Below, piece by piece: positions 25,577-33,215 of a DNA stretch of 34,162 bases. Position 1 is the stretch's first letter, and every line of letters starts with the position of its first letter. The translations under genes were made by a program, and so were the position numbers. The stretch comes from an uncultured Marvinbryantia sp. (GTDB lineage Bacteria; Bacillota; Clostridia; Lachnospirales; Lachnospiraceae), in assembly GCF_905201705.1 (NCBI RefSeq), contig NZ_CAJKOX010000043.1, forward strand, positions 1 through 34,162, written 5' to 3'. The notes below the pieces were generated by a model. That model saw nothing but the letters and a program-made list of their open reading frames with translations. It had not been told where the DNA came from and did not search any database.

Positions 25577-25583
25577 GCCGAAA

Positions 25584-25697
25584 GCACTTAGTGAATGCGA
25601 GCCGCAGGCGACGCATGAACTTAGTGCGAGGCGGTTCTGTGAGATTAATGAGTCTGAGCCGTAGGCGAAAGACGAATTTAGCGAACAGAACTTCCGC
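25584..25697. repeat. Two tandem imperfect palindromic repeats between pgk and tpiA
   Basis: Unit A (25584-25627) has arms GCACT/AGTGC and ATGCG/CGCAT around GAGCCGCAGGCGA. Unit B (25631-25697) has arms GTTCTGT (25634-25640) and ACAGAAC (25685-25691), plus GCGG/CCGC outside, around GAGCCGTAGGCGA. The shared GAGCCG-Y-AGGCGA core and stem form suggest a dispersed REP-like element rather than coding DNA. Confidence 0.65.
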
Positions 25698-25752
25698 AGG
25701 GAACATACCCGTCTGGCATATAGAATATTTTATCTAAGGAGAGAATACGATC

Positions 25753-26505
25753 ATGGCAAGAAAGAAAATCATCGCCGGAAACTGGAAAATGAACATGACT
25801 CCGAGCGAAGCAGTAGCACTTGTAAATACCTTAAAGCCGCTGGTAGCAAACGACGAGGTTGACGTTGTTTTCTGTGTTCCGGCAATCGACATCATCCCGG
25901 TTATGGAAGCTGCAAAGGGTTCCAACATCCAGGTTGGCGCGGAGAATATGTATTTCGAGGAAAAAGGCGCTTATACGGGCGAGATTTCCCCGAACATGCT
26001 GACAGATGTCGGCGTAAAATACGTTGTTCTTGGTCACTCTGAGAGACGTGAGTATTTCGCAGAGACCTCCGAGACTGTAAACAAGAAAATGCTGAAAGCA
26101 TTCGAGCATGGCATCACGCCGATCATGTGCTGCGGCGAGTCTCTGGAGCAGAGAGAGCAGGGCATCACGATGGACTGGATCCGTCAGCAGGTGAAGGTTG
26201 GCTTCTTAAACGTAACCGCAGAGCAGGCTAAGACAGCCGTTATCGCTTACGAGCCGATCTGGGCGATCGGAACCGGTAAGACTGCAACTACCGAGCAGGC
26301 TCAGGAAGTCTGCAAGGGCATCCGCGACTGCATCGCTGAAATTTATGATGAGGCAACCGCAGAAGCGATCCGCATCCAGTACGGCGGATCTGTAAATGCG
26401 GCAACCGCTCCGGAGCTGTTTGCACAGCCGGATATCGACGGCGGTCTGGTAGGCGGCGCTGCGCTGAAACCGGATTTCGGCAAGATCGTAAACTACAACA
26501 AATAA
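25753..26505 (+). CDS. tpiA: Triosephosphate isomerase
   Basis: The 250-residue TIM barrel interconverts DHAP and GAP. It contains GNWKMN (substrate lysine), GHSERR (catalytic histidine), AYEPIWAIGTGKTAT (catalytic glutamate and flexible loop) and YGGSVN with GGALVGGA-like ends. AAGGAGAG is upstream of the ATG. Confidence 0.98.
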   Translation: MARKKIIAGNWKMNMTPSEAVALVNTLKPLVANDEVDVVFCVPAIDIIPVMEAAKGSNIQVGAENMYFEEKGAYTGEISPNMLTDVGVKYVVLGHSERREYFAETSETVNKKMLKAFEHGITPIMCCGESLEQREQGITMDWIRQQVKVGFLNVTAEQAKTAVIAYEPIWAIGTGKTATTEQAQEVCKGIRDCIAEIYDEATAEAIRIQYGGSVNAATAPELFAQPDIDGGLVGGAALKPDFGKIVNYNK

Positions 26506-26542
26506 GCGCGGGCATCAAAAAGCCTCAAAAACAAATATCTAT

Positions 26543-26590
26543 AAACAAAACGCTATGCAGAAGGTTTGCCGGATGCATAGCGTTTTGTTT
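26543..26590. terminator. Terminator of the glycolytic operon, 17-bp perfect stem
   Basis: Arms 26543-26559 (core ACGCTATGCA) and 26574-26590 (core TGCATAGCGT) are perfect reverse complements over 17 bases, with a 14-base loop. The A-rich and T-rich ends make it potentially bidirectional. Confidence 0.9.
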
Positions 26591-26601
26591 GCGGCTGCCA
26601 T

Positions 26602-26678
26602 GCACCCGAAGGGAGCTGCCGGTGACAGGTCCTGTAGGTGATGAAGCTTTTACCGGGATATTCGCTGAAGGAGGGTGC
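26602..26678 (+). ncRNA. Possible structured RNA in the 310-bp gap, unassigned
   Basis: GCACCC (26602-26607) pairs with GGGTGC (26673-26678) and encloses CCGGT (26619-26623)/ACCGG (26652-26656), which contains ACAGG-T-CCTGT. A further small GGGC/GCCC hairpin follows near 26705. The nested layout resembles a riboswitch or small RNA but matches none I know. Apart from this and the promoter near 26800, I see nothing in 26591-26900. Confidence 0.25.
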
Positions 26679-26787
26679 TTATCTGTCGCCTAAACATTGC
26701 AGGGCAGGACGCCCTTTGCGCTTCGGATAATTTGGATTTTACATCATAAACTCCATTTTTTTCTGTTAAGCAAAGGGCGATTGCACA

Positions 26788-26816
26788 TTGATTTTTCCAG
26801 GCGATATTTGTATAAT
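26788..26816 (+). promoter_or_regulatory. sigma-A promoter of the amino-acid ABC transporter operon
   Basis: TTGATT (26788-26793) and a perfect TATAAT (26811-26816) are 17 bases apart, about 85 bases before the first gene. Confidence 0.78.
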
Positions 26817-26900
26817 AGCAATCATAAAGCGCGAAAAAGCACGAGGGCGTGCCGGTTGGCGCTTTTCCTTGACAAAATGGAAAGAGAGAGGCGGATGATT

Positions 26901-27743
26901 ATGAAGATGAAAAATGTATGCAGAACACTGTTTGGCGCAGCGATGTCCCTGTCGCTGGCGCTTGGAATGATGACGGGAGCAGGTGCGGAGGAGAAAAAGG
27001 TGCTCAAGGTTGCGATGGAGTGCGGTTATGCTCCGTACAACTGGACGCAGTCCGATGATTCCAACGGCGCGGTGCCGATTTCCGGCAGCCCGGACTACGC
27101 TTATGGCTATGATGTTATGATGGCAAAGCATATCTGCGAGGAGCTTGGTTACGATCTGGAGATCGTAAAGCTGGACTGGGATTCCCTGGTACCGGCAGTG
27201 CAGGCAGGCACGGTTGACTGTGTGATCGCGGGACAGTCGATCACCTCCGAGCGTCTGCAGTCGGTAGATTTTTCCGAGCCGTATTATTTTGCGACGATCG
27301 TCACACTGGTAAGGAGTGATAACGCTTACGCGCAGGCGAAGGGCGTTGCGGATTTAAAGGGCGCTACCTGCACCTCTCAGATCAATACGATCTGGTATGA
27401 CCTGTGCCTGCCGCAGATCGAGGAGGCAAACATCCTTCCGGCGCACGAATCTGTTCCGCAGATGCTGGTTGCACTGAACAGCGGAGCATGTGATATTGTA
27501 GTAACTGACCAGCCGACCGGCATGGCGGCGTGCGTGGCATATCCGGATTTCACGATGCTGGATTTTGCGGGCACGGACGATGACTTTGAGGTATCCGATG
27601 AAGAGATCAACATCGGTATTTCCATGCAGAAGGGCAACACGGAGCTGAAGGAAGCGATCGACAGCGTGCTGAGCGAGATGACGGCGGATGATTTCACAGA
27701 GATGATGGATGAAGCGATCGCGGTGCAGCCGCTTGCGCAGTAA
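26901..27743 (+). CDS. Polar amino-acid ABC transporter substrate-binding protein
   Basis: A 280-residue SBP_bac_3-type protein. A signal peptide (about residues 1-25, ending GMMTGAGA-EE) is followed by VLKVAMECGYAPYNW, AYGYDVMMAKHICEELGYDLEIVKLDWDSLVPAVQAG and CVIAGQSITSERLQSVDFSEPYY, the family core. No lipobox cysteine is present, unusual for a Gram-positive binding protein. ATG 26901 is preferred because GAGGCGG ends 6 bases before it, whereas ATG 26895 abuts the ribosome binding site. It is the first gene of a three-gene importer. Confidence 0.92.
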   Translation: MKMKNVCRTLFGAAMSLSLALGMMTGAGAEEKKVLKVAMECGYAPYNWTQSDDSNGAVPISGSPDYAYGYDVMMAKHICEELGYDLEIVKLDWDSLVPAVQAGTVDCVIAGQSITSERLQSVDFSEPYYFATIVTLVRSDNAYAQAKGVADLKGATCTSQINTIWYDLCLPQIEEANILPAHESVPQMLVALNSGACDIVVTDQPTGMAACVAYPDFTMLDFAGTDDDFEVSDEEINIGISMQKGNTELKEAIDSVLSEMTADDFTEMMDEAIAVQPLAQ

Positions 27744-27761
27744 GACAGATAGGAGATAATT

Positions 27762-28562
27762 ATGACCAGTTTACCTGCTGACTTTTTTGGCAGAATCCTG
27801 TTTTTACTGGAGCGTTACGGCGGTTCTTTCCTGAGGGGCGCCGGGGTGACGATGGCGATCGCGCTTGTCGGCACGTTCATCGGCTGTATCATCGGCTTTG
27901 CGGTGGGCGTTGTACAGACGATTCCGATTACGAAGCGGGATGCGCTTCCCAAAAGAATTTTTCTGAAGGCTGTTAAAGTGATTTTGAGCGCCTACGTGGA
28001 AATTTTCCGCGGCACCCCGATGATGGTGCAGGCGATGTTCATTTACTATGGCTCGCAGTCGCTCTTTCATATCAATATGTCGATGTGGTTTGCCGCTTAC
28101 TTTATTGTTTCAATCAATACAGGCGCATATATGGCGGAGACTGTCCGCGGCGGTATTCTCTCGATCGATCCTGGGCAGACGGAGGGCGCGAAGGCGATCG
28201 GCATGACGCATTTTCAGACGATGACAAGCGTGATCCTGCCGCAGGCGCTGCGCAATATCATGCCGCAGATCGGCAACAACCTGATCATCAATATTAAGGA
28301 TACCTGCGTGCTTTCGATCATTGGCACGGTGGAGCTGTTTTTTGCGGCGAAGGGCGTTGCGGGAACCTTCTATACTTATTTTGAGGCATTCACGATTGCG
28401 ATGGTCATCTATTTTGTGCTGACGTTTACCTGCTCACGCATTCTGCGCTGGGCGGAGCACAAGATGGACGGACCGGACAATTATGACCTTGCAAATCTGG
28501 ATACGCTCACTCAGACGAGCGGTATGTATCCTTTTAAAAAGAGGGGGACAGGCGATGAGTGA
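27762..28562 (+). CDS. Polar amino-acid ABC transporter permease
   Basis: A 266-residue His/Glu/Gln/Arg-type permease with about five membrane helices. FRGTPMMVQAMF and the ATPase-coupling EAA loop GAKAIGMTHFQTMTSVILPQALRNIMPQIGN are clear. It begins 18 bases after the binding-protein gene with ATAGGAG as ribosome binding site. One permease gene implies a homodimer. Confidence 0.94.
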   Translation: MTSLPADFFGRILFLLERYGGSFLRGAGVTMAIALVGTFIGCIIGFAVGVVQTIPITKRDALPKRIFLKAVKVILSAYVEIFRGTPMMVQAMFIYYGSQSLFHINMSMWFAAYFIVSINTGAYMAETVRGGILSIDPGQTEGAKAIGMTHFQTMTSVILPQALRNIMPQIGNNLIINIKDTCVLSIIGTVELFFAAKGVAGTFYTYFEAFTIAMVIYFVLTFTCSRILRWAEHKMDGPDNYDLANLDTLTQTSGMYPFKKRGTGDE

Positions 28563-29295
28563 AGCGATTATACAGGTAAATCACCTTGGTAAGGAATTTG
28601 GCAGCCACTCGGTTCTGCGCGACATTGATTTTTCCGTGCATCCGCAGGACGTTACTAGCATTATCGGACCGTCCGGTTCGGGAAAATCAACGCTGCTGCG
28701 CTGCATTAATATGCTGGAGATCCCCAGTACGGGCGCTATCCTTTATCACGGGAAGGATATCACTGACCGCGGGGTAAATGTAGAAGCGTACCGCGCGAAG
28801 GTCGGCATGGTGTTCCAGAATTTTAATTTGTTCAACAATAAGACGGTGCTCGGAAACTGCATGGTCGGACAGACGCGTGTCCTGAAAAAGAGTAAGGAGG
28901 AGGCGCGCCGGAAGGCGATCTTTTACCTGGAGAAGGTGGGAATGGCGGAGTATATCAACGCAAAACCGCGCCAGCTCTCCGGAGGGCAGAAGCAGCGTGT
29001 GGCGATCGCGAGAGCGCTTGCGATGGAGCCGGAGGTGCTTTTGTTTGACGAGCCGACGTCGGCACTCGATCCGCAGATGGTCGGAGAGGTGCTGCAGGTA
29101 ATGCGCCAGCTTGTAAAAGAGGGCTTGACGATGATCATCGTCACACATGAGATGGCGTTCGCAAAGGATGTGTCGAAGAATGTGATCTTTATGACCGACG
29201 GTGTGATCGAGGAGCAGGGAACACCGACGGAGATCTTTGAGAATCCGACAAGCGAAAGGACGAGAGAATTTTTAAGCAGATTCCGTAATTCATAA
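28555..29295 (+). CDS. Polar amino-acid ABC transporter ATPase
   Basis: A 246-residue ATPase with Walker A GPSGSGKST (about 38-46), Q-loop VGMVFQNFNLF, signature LSGGQKQRVAIARAL, Walker B VLLFDEPTSALD and H-loop VTHEM. The start at 28555 overlaps the permease stop by 8 bases; GAGGGGGA is upstream. It powers uptake with the two preceding genes; the specific amino acid is not readable. Confidence 0.95.
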   Translation: MSEAIIQVNHLGKEFGSHSVLRDIDFSVHPQDVTSIIGPSGSGKSTLLRCINMLEIPSTGAILYHGKDITDRGVNVEAYRAKVGMVFQNFNLFNNKTVLGNCMVGQTRVLKKSKEEARRKAIFYLEKVGMAEYINAKPRQLSGGQKQRVAIARALAMEPEVLLFDEPTSALDPQMVGEVLQVMRQLVKEGLTMIIVTHEMAFAKDVSKNVIFMTDGVIEEQGTPTEIFENPTSERTREFLSRFRNS

Positions 29296-29297
29296 AA

Positions 29298-29329
29298 AGA
29301 GATCCGGTGAGAGCCGGATTTCTTTTTTT
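29298..29329 (+). terminator. Intrinsic terminator of the ABC transporter operon
   Basis: ATCCGG (29302-29307) pairs with CCGGAT (29314-29319), extended by AGAG/TTCT with one G-T pair, around a 6-base loop and followed by seven Ts. Confidence 0.85.
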
Positions 29330-29401
29330 GAGCAGCCTGATAAAGGAAATGCCCGCTGTCCTGGACAGGGAAAACGGGCATTATGTGAGAATGGGATGAA
29401 T

Positions 29402-29866
29402 TTACAGCGCGGTAACGCGGATTTTTACAACAACCTTGCGGATTTCCTCCGGTTGTCCCTCACAGACACAGGGGCGGTGGATATCCTCCGGGAAGAAGAT
29501 GCTGAAGCATCCGGGTGTAGAGATGACAAAGCTTTCTTTATTTACCTCGCCGTAGAAGTAGACGTCAGAGCCTTCCGGATGCTCGATTGGCTGATATTTT
29601 CCGGTGTCATTTACAAAGCCAAGTTTTTCTGTACCGGAAACGACATATTGCACGTCAATGTACTCCTTATGGGATTCGGGACGGACCTCTTCCTTCGGCT
29701 TTGTGGATGCGTCCATGAGGGTAGCGAAAATGTCGTCGCCCTGGATTTCAAAGCGCCCCGGCTCCATTGCGGTGAAATCATGGTCCTTCAGAAAATCCAG
29801 CGCCTTCTGAATGCCCTTCGGGTAGCAGAGACTCTCGGTTGCTGTGTAGATGGATGAAAAAATCAT
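29402..29866 (-). CDS. YhcH/YjgK/YiaL family protein (DUF386, cupin-like)
   Basis: The 154-residue protein contains ESHKEYIDVQYVVSG, GSDVYFYGEV, GCFSIFFPEDIHRPCV and KVVVKI, the metal-binding cupin features of the YhcH/TabA family. Members include sugar-isomerase or anomerase proteins (for example NanQ) and the biofilm regulator TabA. AGGAGG precedes the ATG by 8 bases. It follows the AlkD-like gene by 22 bases and is likely co-transcribed with it. Confidence 0.88.
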   Translation of the reverse strand: MIFSSIYTATESLCYPKGIQKALDFLKDHDFTAMEPGRFEIQGDDIFATLMDASTKPKEEVRPESHKEYIDVQYVVSGTEKLGFVNDTGKYQPIEHPEGSDVYFYGEVNKESFVISTPGCFSIFFPEDIHRPCVCEGQPEEIRKVVVKIRVTAL

Positions 29867-29888
29867 GGGGTGTTCCTCCTTTGTATGG

Positions 29889-30599
29889 TTATTTTATTCC
29901 TGCGTGGCTTTTGACTTTCAGTGTTCGCAGGTACACCTTCTGCTCTTCTGTGATGCGGTAGCTCTCGATCGCTTTCTGGATCGCTTTATTGTGCGTCCAG
30001 GGATCCAGCATCCTCTGCTGAAAATAGGGAAGGATTGCGTCGTACTGCTTGGCGAGTGCCGTGGCGAAGTACCAGGCGATCATCATGTTTACATAATATT
30101 CTTCAGAGTGGACGGCTGCGACCAGAGCAGGGTATTCGGACTGAAACTGTTCGTCCAGATAAAAGCGCATAAGCGTCCCGATACCGAAACGGATAGTGTA
30201 TGTCTGACCGGAGGCGATCCACTGTTTGATTTTTTCAAAAAGCTCCTGCGGATATTTTTTAAATATTTTCGGGGCTATGAGGTCGCAGGTTGCCCAGTTA
30301 TCTACATAGGGAAGAAAGGCATCCAGTGCAGTGATCGTCTGGTCGAAATCCTTCATGCTCTCGATCAGAAAGCCGTGCAGGTTGTTTTCCTCGTAGTAGG
30401 TGTGCGGCAGAATTTCCAGAAACGCCGCCGCATCCCCGGTTTTTATAAATTCCTTTGCAAATTTGCGAAGCTGCGGGGTGCGGATGCCGATAATCCGGTC
30501 GGGATCGATGGTCGGCATCAGACGGCTTTGAAAAGCCTTGTATTCCAAATCCTGCAGCCCAAACAGGGCGGTTTGGACGCGTTTTTCAAGAGTATCCAT
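29889..30599 (-). CDS. DNA alkylation repair protein, AlkD-like HEAT-repeat family
   Basis: The 236-residue all-helical protein is related to AlkD. It has IGIRTPQLRKFAKEF near the N-terminus, DNWATCDLIAPK (the family's most conserved stretch) and WYFATALAKQYDAILPYF. AlkD glycosylases remove bulky or cationic alkyl bases, but this clostridial branch is poorly studied. ATG 30599 is set by AAGGAG 7-8 bases upstream; a longer frame to 30752 lacks one. Confidence 0.85.
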   Translation of the reverse strand: MDTLEKRVQTALFGLQDLEYKAFQSRLMPTIDPDRIIGIRTPQLRKFAKEFIKTGDAAAFLEILPHTYYEENNLHGFLIESMKDFDQTITALDAFLPYVDNWATCDLIAPKIFKKYPQELFEKIKQWIASGQTYTIRFGIGTLMRFYLDEQFQSEYPALVAAVHSEEYYVNMMIAWYFATALAKQYDAILPYFQQRMLDPWTHNKAIQKAIESYRITEEQKVYLRTLKVKSHAGIK

Positions 30600-30733
30600 G
30601 GGTATGCTCCTTGGTCTGTTTTTTACATCGGGATTTCGTACGCTGATGTGCAGGCATAGCGAAAAGCCCGGCTTTTTCCTGATATCTAAAAAAAGAATAT
30701 CATAAAATCCGTGCGCCTGCAAGCGGAGGGCAC

Positions 30734-30760
30734 ACGTTTTTTGACGCATCACATAAACTA
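30734..30760 (+). promoter_or_regulatory. sigma-K/sigma-E-like mother-cell promoter of the cotJ operon
   Basis: CATAAACTA (30752-30760) matches the sigma-K -10 consensus CATANNNTA exactly and is close to the sigma-E -10. AC at 30734-30735 lies 16 bases upstream, as sigma-K requires. A good sigma-E -35 (ATA) is not seen, although B. subtilis cotJ is a sigma-E operon. Confidence 0.55.
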
Positions 30761-30788
30761 ATAGAGAATGAAGCTATTAGGAGTCTAT

Positions 30789-30983
30789 ATGAATTGTCAA
30801 ACACGCGAATCATCCAATATGCCGCGCTGCAAAGACGCGCTTGCGGGTATGCCGCTCGCGATGGCGTACGTGACGTGGCAGCCGGCGTTTTGTGATACGT
30901 TTCCGCTCTGCAGGGCGCTGCAGACCGGCACCATTTTCCCGGAGCTGTGTAAACCATTCTGCGGAAGGAGAGGTGGACGCTGA
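30789..30983 (+). CDS. cotJA: Spore coat-associated protein CotJA
   Basis: The 64-residue protein carries the CotJA core GMPLAMAYVTWQ followed by F-C-x-x-F and GTIFPELCKPFCG. It is richer in cysteine than the B. subtilis protein. ATG 30789 is preceded by TTAGGAG at 5 bases; ATG 30768 lacks a site. Its TGA overlaps the cotJB ATG by one base. Confidence 0.9.
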   Translation: MNCQTRESSNMPRCKDALAGMPLAMAYVTWQPAFCDTFPLCRALQTGTIFPELCKPFCGRRGGR

Positions 30984-31450
30984 TGAGCAACTATATGATG
31001 CGCAATAATCCATCGCCGGTGCAGCGAAGCTGTGCGCGGGAATGCCAGCAGCCGATGCCGATGCCGCGGCAGGCAGGAGAAGGATGCCGGATATCATGCC
31101 CGCCGTCACCGGAGAATCGCCAGGCGGCAGGCAGCCCCAGGGATTACCGGATGGAGAGCCGTCGGATGCCCTTTGAGACGATGAGCCAGATGCAGCTTTT
31201 AAACTGCATCAATGAGGTAAGCTTCGCAGTGGACGATATCCTGCTTTATCTGGATACGCACCCGGACGACTGCGCAGCGCTCGCCTACAGCCGCGAGATG
31301 ATCGCAACACGCAGGGAGGCGATGGCTGTTTACGCGAGACGCTTTGCACCGCTGACGATCGACTGCACGAACGACACCGAGAGCTGCCGGTGGGAATGGG
31401 TAATGCAGCCGTGGCCATGGGAGCCGATGACGAAAGGGGGATGCCGTTAA
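30983..31450 (+). CDS. cotJB: Spore coat protein CotJB with an extended N-terminus
   Basis: Residues about 63-155 match CotJB: MSQMQLLNCINEVSFAVDDILLYLDTHPDDCAALAYSREM, RFAPLTIDC and the C-terminal WEWVMQPWPWE. CotJB is usually near 90 residues. Here the first 62 residues are a low-complexity Pro/Met/Arg/Cys-rich extension (ECQQPMPMPRQ, CRISCPPSPE). GGAAGGAGAGG precedes the ATG, and coupling to cotJA is by a TGATG overlap, so the upstream start is well supported. Confidence 0.9.
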   Translation: MSNYMMRNNPSPVQRSCARECQQPMPMPRQAGEGCRISCPPSPENRQAAGSPRDYRMESRRMPFETMSQMQLLNCINEVSFAVDDILLYLDTHPDDCAALAYSREMIATRREAMAVYARRFAPLTIDCTNDTESCRWEWVMQPWPWEPMTKGGCR

Positions 31451-31564
31451 ATGTGGAATTATGAAAAAAGATTGCAGTATCCGGTTAATATTACCACACC
31501 GAATGCAAAGCTGGCGCAGTTTATCATGAGTCAGTATGGAGGACCATATTGCAGTAACATATAG
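31451..31564 (+). pseudogene. cotJC: 5' fragment of cotJC, interrupted by an integrated element
   Basis: MWNYEKRLQYPVNITTPNAK through MSQYGGP matches the start of CotJC, a manganese-catalase-like coat protein of about 190 residues. The match stops after GGP, where CotJC normally continues DGELxAxLRYLxQRY. Six unrelated residues (YCSNI and a tag-like end) and TAG follow. Upstream sequence, spacing and frame are intact, so the gene is split rather than decayed. The missing part probably lies beyond the right window edge. Confidence 0.85.
31530..31562. other. Probable attachment junction (attL-like) inside cotJC
   Basis: CotJC homology ends at about 31541-31545 (CAGTATGGAGGACC) and non-cotJC DNA begins (ATATTGCAGTAACATATAG). 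This is about 50 bases from the 3' end of the serine recombinase gene. The exact crossover cannot be fixed without the right-end junction. Confidence 0.55.
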
Positions 31565-31594
31565 ACACCAGAAAAAGCTTGTATTTATGCGGCT

Positions 31595-33031
31595 TTAAGG
31601 CATATAGAGATGGAATGATAAAGTATTATTTTTCTTATCCCAGACAATTTTTTCAACTACGGAGCGGATAAAAACACCCTTTGTTTCATAATCAACATCC
31701 TCATTTCGGAGAATATCATAAACGGTCTGTATGCGTTCCAGCATGGTCTGGCGGTCATGATCGGTATCGTGATCTGGCGCTGGGACAGGCTCCAGAAGGG
31801 CAGTCAGCCGTTTGCGCTCAGCAGCGAGGCGCTGTCTGTTTTCTTTGTATTCCTCCAAAGAATCAATGCCTGCTTCATAGGCTTCTTTTACACGCTGCTC
31901 CCGGACTGTCAGTTTTTCCAGTTCCTTGCGGTATAGCACGCTGTCGTCAAATTCCGAAGGGGCTGGGGCATATCGGGCGAATTGAAACTCCGCGCCGTTC
32001 AACAGCTTTTCAAAATATTCCAGTACTCCGGAAACCAATAGTTTCTCAGAGATGCCGGAGCTGTCGGAATGGATTCCTTTTGCGTATTTCCAGCACTGAA
32101 AAAAGGGATATTTCGCATGGTTATAGCCGAGCGAAGATCCGCATGTGGAGCATTTTACCAGACCGGAAAGCCAATGACGGCAGGTGGACACATTACGGCG
32201 TCTCAGAGGAGAGAATTCGGCGTCAAGACGTTCATTTGCTTTCTGGAAAATATCGTTGGCGATAAATGTTTCATGCACTCCGTCGCGCTCGATATCTTTC
32301 CAGATAAGTTTGCCTATGTAAAAGCGATTCCTCAGAATATAGGTGACATTTCGTTTCTCAAAAGATGAGCCGCGCTTTGTGAGCTGCCCGTGTTCATTTA
32401 GGCTGCGGGCAATAGAAGTCGTGTCACGGTGATGGTTGACATACTGGTCGAAGATGTATGAAACAATCTGCGCTTCGTCCGGGACAATCTCGAATGGAAG
32501 TCCGTAGCCAGGGGAACGATATCCAAGGCAGGGAGTCGACTGGTAGCCGCCGCGCATTGCTTTTTCCGTCATGCCGCGTACAACTTCCCCGGACAGATTG
32601 ATAGAGTAGTACTCATCCATCCACTCAATAATACGCTCGATCAGACTGCCGAAGGGTCCTTCGATCAACGGCTCGGTAATGCTTATGACGTCAATATTAT
32701 GCTGTTTTTTCAGCATTGATTTGTAAACGATAGATTCTTCCTGATTACGCGCAAAACGGCTGAATTTCCAGACGAGAATAGCAGAAAACGGGTGCTCCTC
32801 CGATTTGGCCAACCCGATCATGCGCTGAAATTCGGGACGCTTATCTGCTTTGCGTCCGGATATGCCATTTTCCGTGAAAATATATTCCGGAGAAACAAAC
32901 ATATTATGAGATTTGGCGTAGTCCAGTAGTAGCCGGCGCTGCGCATCGGGCGACAATTCTTCCTGTTTGCCCGTAGAGACGCGTATATAACAGGCAGCAT
33001 AAACCAAACCGGATGTCTTTTTGTTCAACAT
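31595..33031 (-). CDS. Large serine recombinase
   Basis: The 478-residue protein has an N-terminal resolvase domain (YIRVSTGKQEE with catalytic S19; ISGRKADKRPEFQRM; KFSRFARN), the recombinase domain (GYRSPGYGLPFEIVPDEAQIV, RNRFYIGKLIW) and a zinc ribbon (CSTCGSSLGYN...C). A coiled-coil region (about 380-445, EKLTVREQRVKEAYE) completes the large serine integrase layout. ATG 33031 is preceded by CAGGAGG; a GTG at 33226 would add 65 residues across the palindromic control region. Its 3' end faces the cotJC junction, as in skin and SP-beta-like elements. It should catalyse integration and, with a directionality factor, excision. Confidence 0.93.
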   Translation of the reverse strand: MLNKKTSGLVYAACYIRVSTGKQEELSPDAQRRLLLDYAKSHNMFVSPEYIFTENGISGRKADKRPEFQRMIGLAKSEEHPFSAILVWKFSRFARNQEESIVYKSMLKKQHNIDVISITEPLIEGPFGSLIERIIEWMDEYYSINLSGEVVRGMTEKAMRGGYQSTPCLGYRSPGYGLPFEIVPDEAQIVSYIFDQYVNHHRDTTSIARSLNEHGQLTKRGSSFEKRNVTYILRNRFYIGKLIWKDIERDGVHETFIANDIFQKANERLDAEFSPLRRRNVSTCRHWLSGLVKCSTCGSSLGYNHAKYPFFQCWKYAKGIHSDSSGISEKLLVSGVLEYFEKLLNGAEFQFARYAPAPSEFDDSVLYRKELEKLTVREQRVKEAYEAGIDSLEEYKENRQRLAAERKRLTALLEPVPAPDHDTDHDRQTMLERIQTVYDILRNEDVDYETKGVFIRSVVEKIVWDKKNNTLSFHLYMP

Positions 33032-33077
33032 AAAATCATCCTCCTGTAAAAAATATGAAAAAAGAGTACAAAAAATA

Positions 33078-33091
33078 CACCTGTACAGGTG
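33078..33091. promoter_or_regulatory. Perfect 14-bp palindrome upstream of the recombinase, candidate operator
   Basis: CACCTGTACAGGTG is its own reverse complement. It lies about 50 bases before the recombinase start and covers the -35 region of the plus-strand promoter, so one regulator could control both directions. Confidence 0.6.
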
Positions 33092-33111
33092 CCGGAGGAT
33101 TGTGGTATAAT
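33082..33111 (+). promoter_or_regulatory. Putative plus-strand promoter for a small RNA
   Basis: TGTACA (33082-33087, inside the palindrome) and a perfect TATAAT (33106-33111) are 18 bases apart. It points away from the recombinase gene, toward 33118-33203. Confidence 0.45.
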
Positions 33112-33117
33112 CTTCTT

Positions 33118-33203
33118 GTTGAGGGATGATATACACAATGGCTCTGGCAGCCCGTATAGAATCTATGTAAAGCCGTTCGGTACGCCAATACCGGGCGGTT
33201 TTT
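33118..33203 (+). ncRNA. Candidate small RNA ending in an intrinsic terminator
   Basis: A predicted transcript of about 85 bases includes hairpin GGCT-CTGGC-AGCC (33140-33152). It ends in a 10-pair stem, CCGTTCGGTA (33173-33182) with TACCGGGCGG (33189-33198, two G-T pairs), followed by five Ts. No other gene accounts for this terminator. An overlapping plus-strand frame (33089-33310, 73 aa) lacks a ribosome binding site and runs through it, so I prefer RNA. The function is unknown. Confidence 0.4.
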
Positions 33204-33215
33204 GCTGGGTTAATA

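Noticed and set aside
26600..26690. Open stretch reading LPVTGPVGDEAFTG, looking like a sortase signal
   Set aside because: No start codon with a ribosome binding site, no hydrophobic helix or basic tail after LPVTG, and a stop soon after; probably chance.
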